This document shows, in pieces, positions 61,250-64,000 of a DNA stretch of 64,000 nt. A program made the translations under genes and the position numbers. The DNA lies in contig NC_092575.1 in assembly GCF_037975245.1 (NCBI RefSeq), positions 2,921,001-2,985,000 on the forward strand, in the 5' to 3' direction. This stretch comes from Apostichopus japonicus (lineage: Eukaryota > Echinodermata > Holothuroidea > Aspidochirotida > Stichopodidae). Positions within the stretch are counted from its first letter, which is position 1; each line of letters starts with the position of its first letter. The notes under the pieces are model-generated. The model worked only from the letters and a program-made list of their open reading frames with translations. It had not been told where the DNA came from and made no database searches.

Positions 61250-61530
61250 TTTTCAAAGTGATTCGAGTCACTTTAATCTATGATTCTACTTGAATTGACT
61301 CTTGGCTAGACAGTCACCTGGCTTGACTCGATCGATGAGTCATTTTTGAGTTGACTCGATCGGTGAGTCACTTGAGTCGACTTATAAGGTGAGTCAGTTG
61401 TTTTAACTCCATATGAGAGATACTTGAGTTGACGCGAGTGGTGAGTCACTTGAATTGACTCGAATCTTGTCAATTCAATTGACACTTGAATTGACGCACC
61501 TGAGTCACTTGAATTGACTCGAGTCTTTTT
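61250..61530. repeat. Degenerate minisatellite rich in TGAGTCA
   Basis: Variants of gagtcacttgaattgactcg repeat across 280 bp. TGAGTCA, the AP-1 consensus, occurs at 61336, 61364, 61390, 61442 and 61501, with many GACTCGA and GAGTCGA words that are self-complementary. Three TGAGTCA copies are preceded by G or GG, giving GGTGAGT donor-like words; AAG|GTGAGT at 61389 is a full donor match. Confidence 0.85.
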
Positions 61531-61722
61531 GTGTTAACGTCATTGGTTACTGGAAATTGGCTTGGTTTTCGTCTTGATTTTGCAACCGTTGGTTGACTTT
61601 TAAGTCATTCAAATATCGGTAATGCACGCTACAGCCACTCTCTCATTTTAAGTTTATATCCCTATCGTGCAAGCAATTCTGAAACTCAGCATGACATGAA
61701 GGAACTCTCTTTTATTTCGCAG

Positions 61723-61819
61723 GTATGCAATGAAATGTCTGGACAAGAAGCGGATAAAAATGAAGCAGGGAGAAACACTAGCTCTGAACGAAAGGATCAT
61801 GCTTTCCCTAGTCAGTGAG
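61723..61819 (+). CDS. GRK2: GRK2/3 coding exon 9: catalytic lysine and helix C
   Basis: Encodes the last base of Met216 and residues 217-248: [20 protein letters not shown] followed by [12 protein letters not shown]. Lys220 in YAMK is the ATP-anchoring lysine, and the Glu of the LNER helix C stretch is present. Acceptor TTTCGCAG|G; donor GAG|GTAAAG, phase 0. The human protein continues after SLVS with TGDCPF; no exon encoding that was found before base 64000, so the gene continues to the right. This is the last exon in the window. Confidence 0.95.
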
Positions 61820-62279
61820 GTAAAGAAGACCAAAAAAAAATATATATTTCAATTCTTTTTATTATGGCAATCCTGATGTCTACCACCTAATTTGTGAATG
61901 TGTGTACATGTGTGTGTGTGGATGGCTAGGTTGGTGGGGGGTGGGAGGGGGGTGGGGGATGAAAGGAAGGGGGTGGATATGTAGTGGTTCTTGGGGCTCA
62001 AAATGAGACAGCGCTAAATAAGATTGAATAGGCAAATTTGTGAAATGCTTGCTAGTTTGTCACCACCCAAAATATAAGCGACCTAACTCGTAATGTTTTG
62101 CTGCAAAGAAATAGCAATAATTTGCATATTTGTGTAACACTCTTCACATGACTTTTGTCCATAGAGAGAGTCGTTGCCAACTCATTGCCATTTCTGGATG
62201 AGTATATACCTCCAGGGGTAACTCCCCAGGGACCAAAAATTGCACCCCTTTATCACCCCCGCCCATGCTCCCTATCTCC

Positions 62280-62720
62280 CCCCGTCCCTCCCTCTCGCCG
62301 GTTATTGTCGGCAGAGACCTGAAAACCGATCCGTTATTTCGTTTGGCATCGGTTTACGTTACATAACGAAATTGCCTTGTATGTAAACATTGCTAGTGTC
62401 AGGTTTGTTCTTCATTGCTCCCATGTGCCTTTCAATCAGCAATAAAAGGTATCCCCTCTCAAGCGGTCTCTCAAGCGGAGGCATTTAGTATGCAGCAAGA
62501 TGACGCAAGCGACTTTAATGCTATCGGATGCTGGACGGCATCGCAAGAACCGGCGGATTTTTTGGGATGATAATTTTGCGGTGTATATAGGAACTCGATA
62601 TGCCAGAGCAAAGTGAGTAGCGAGCGGTTGATAAGAATTAGCCTGACGAACACACACCAATCCCGATTTTGCGATAGGTATCGGTTGTATCTCGTTCTGG
62701 GGTCTACAAGAAAGAAGGAA
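62280..62720. other. CpG-richer patch in intron 9
   Basis: CpG words (ctcgccgg, ttgtcgg, accgatccg, gacgcaagcgac, aaccggcgg) recur over about 440 bp, more than in flanking intron. No homology or transposon end was recognised. Confidence 0.35.
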
Positions 62721-63668
62721 GGAGAAAAAAGAAAACAGGCTTCTTACAGGACAGACATTTTTATGGTTATAGGATTGGAATGTTCGTCCATACGATGATT
62801 TGCGAAGCTTGTCAGTTATTAATGACATGTGATAACAGAAAATTTGGGGCAGACTTATTAGGGAGAACGGACGGGCGTATTAAGAGATGGTCAAACATAT
62901 GCAGCAGTATACACTGTCTTTAGACATGTCATGTCTCCTTCAGAGCACTGCAAACTGGTAAATTGTGATTCAAAAATGGAAGACTACAACCGAAGGTCTT
63001 GCCTCATTTAACGGTTTCCGATTACGAGAAAACCAGGTAAAGTCATTGTGAAGAAGAAATCTGAGTACTCCTTTCCAAGAGATGGGGATGGGGTAGGGTG
63101 GGGGAATGGGGGATGGGGCGTCGATATTGGCGGCAGTATCATCTAAAGAAAACAGTTAAGATTTCAAAATGAGAGCAACGTAAGAATCCAACATTAATAG
63201 AGGAGTGACCATTATCAAGTCACAAAAATTGCATTTTTAGCAACCTTGCTAATAGCTAGTGTGGTTTCTCTTCCATCTCACCCCAACGAACTATGCACCG
63301 TAACCAAAAGAACAACAGACATTATAATGAAAGAGAAATGAAGGATCAGGGCAGGCAATAACGAACGTGTATAAAAATCTGTACGAATGTCGACTGAAAT
63401 TGATTGCAAAGACACGCTTCAGGTTTTTTTTTTCCCCACAGAGCTTATAGCATCAGCAATTTAGAGCTCGTAGGTTGATTCTACAGCTGAGCTTCATACT
63501 CTTTTTTTTTTTCTTCCCCTTTATGAATAATTAGTCTTTTTTTTTATAATGATTAAATGGTTTTGTTGGAGGACAATTCACATTGTCAGTATAAAGAGCC
63601 ACCATGCATTGTCAGGACATAGATAGCACTGCAATGCAATGTGTTTGTGTGTATGAATATTCACATAC

Positions 63669-63782
<114 letters not shown>

Positions 63783-64000
63783 CTATACATGTTCTATTGA
63801 TCACCTTTGTTGCTAATAGCTTGGCTATGTTGTAAGTCTTATCTTGGACATGTTAAAAATGTGTAGAGTCAAGTTTTGTCTGTAGTTTGCAGTTACTGTT
63901 ATTGATAGATGATAATGGAATGTGGACAGTGTTGGTACAGCTTGTTGTGGATCGATAAGGACAATGGCTGGTGTATTGTCTGTCCATGTGCAGTTTTTGT

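Larger units (their letters stand above)
61124..61722 (+). other. Intron 8 of GRK2 (599 bp, phase 2)
   Basis: Begins GTGAGT, ends TTTCGCAG. The shortest complete intron. It holds a G-rich stretch (61155-61202) followed by the TGAGTCA array. Confidence 0.95.

Noticed and set aside
62436-62828. 130-codon minus-strand gene in intron 9
   Set aside because: No motif or splice structure recognised. It coincides with a CpG-richer patch that reduces stop codons.

Overview
The window is eukaryotic, from an animal nuclear genome. It is AT-rich, mostly non-coding, full of microsatellites and small DNA transposons, and holds one recognisable protein gene broken into short exons by long GT-AG introns. 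The gene is the 5' part of a G-protein-coupled receptor kinase of the GRK2/GRK3 (beta-adrenergic receptor kinase) class on the + strand. Nine coding exons (10614-10726, 13048-13124, 28842-28915, 50650-50751, 52551-52625, 54355-54416, 57612-57663, 61032-61123, 61723-61819) join without frame breaks into 248 codons. They align to mammalian GRK2 without a gap from Met1 to the catalytic Lys220. The rest of the kinase domain and the PH domain must lie beyond base 64000. A single GRK2/3-type gene, long introns and this repeat content suggest a marine invertebrate, perhaps an echinoderm; the species guess is weak.

Layout. 1-10394 is upstream, apparently intergenic DNA with no recognisable gene. It holds five perfect TGACGTCA (CRE-type) palindromes, a small inverted-repeat element (about 2538-2821), a tRNA-derived SINE abutting a (TA)n tract (6883-7105), a possible hAT-like MITE (8487-8796) and a near-palindromic fold-back (9001-9306). 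10395-10613 is the 5' leader. Introns 2 and 3 (15.7 and 21.7 kb) carry a dispersed 150-240 bp repeat, here called R1, mostly in one orientation. They also hold a 550-bp hAT MITE (24379-24928), a retroelement gag-like Cys-rich fragment (14628-14819) and a CpG-dense island (about 33685-34004). Intron 5 opens with a 75-bp minisatellite whose units copy the real exon 5 splice donor. Intron 7 contains a 1,444-bp non-autonomous hAT-like element (58245-59688). Intron 8 holds a degenerate array with five TGAGTCA (AP-1-type) sites. Intron 9 is open at the right edge.

The encoded segment provides the receptor-docking N-terminal helix, the RGS-homology domain with most of the Gq-contact residues of mammalian GRK2, and the first beta strands of the kinase lobe (glycine loop and catalytic Lys). 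No tRNA or rRNA gene, CRISPR array or second protein gene could be supported. The most unusual features are the splice-donor-bearing minisatellite after exon 5, the R1 family carrying a consensus donor on one strand, and the intronic CpG island.
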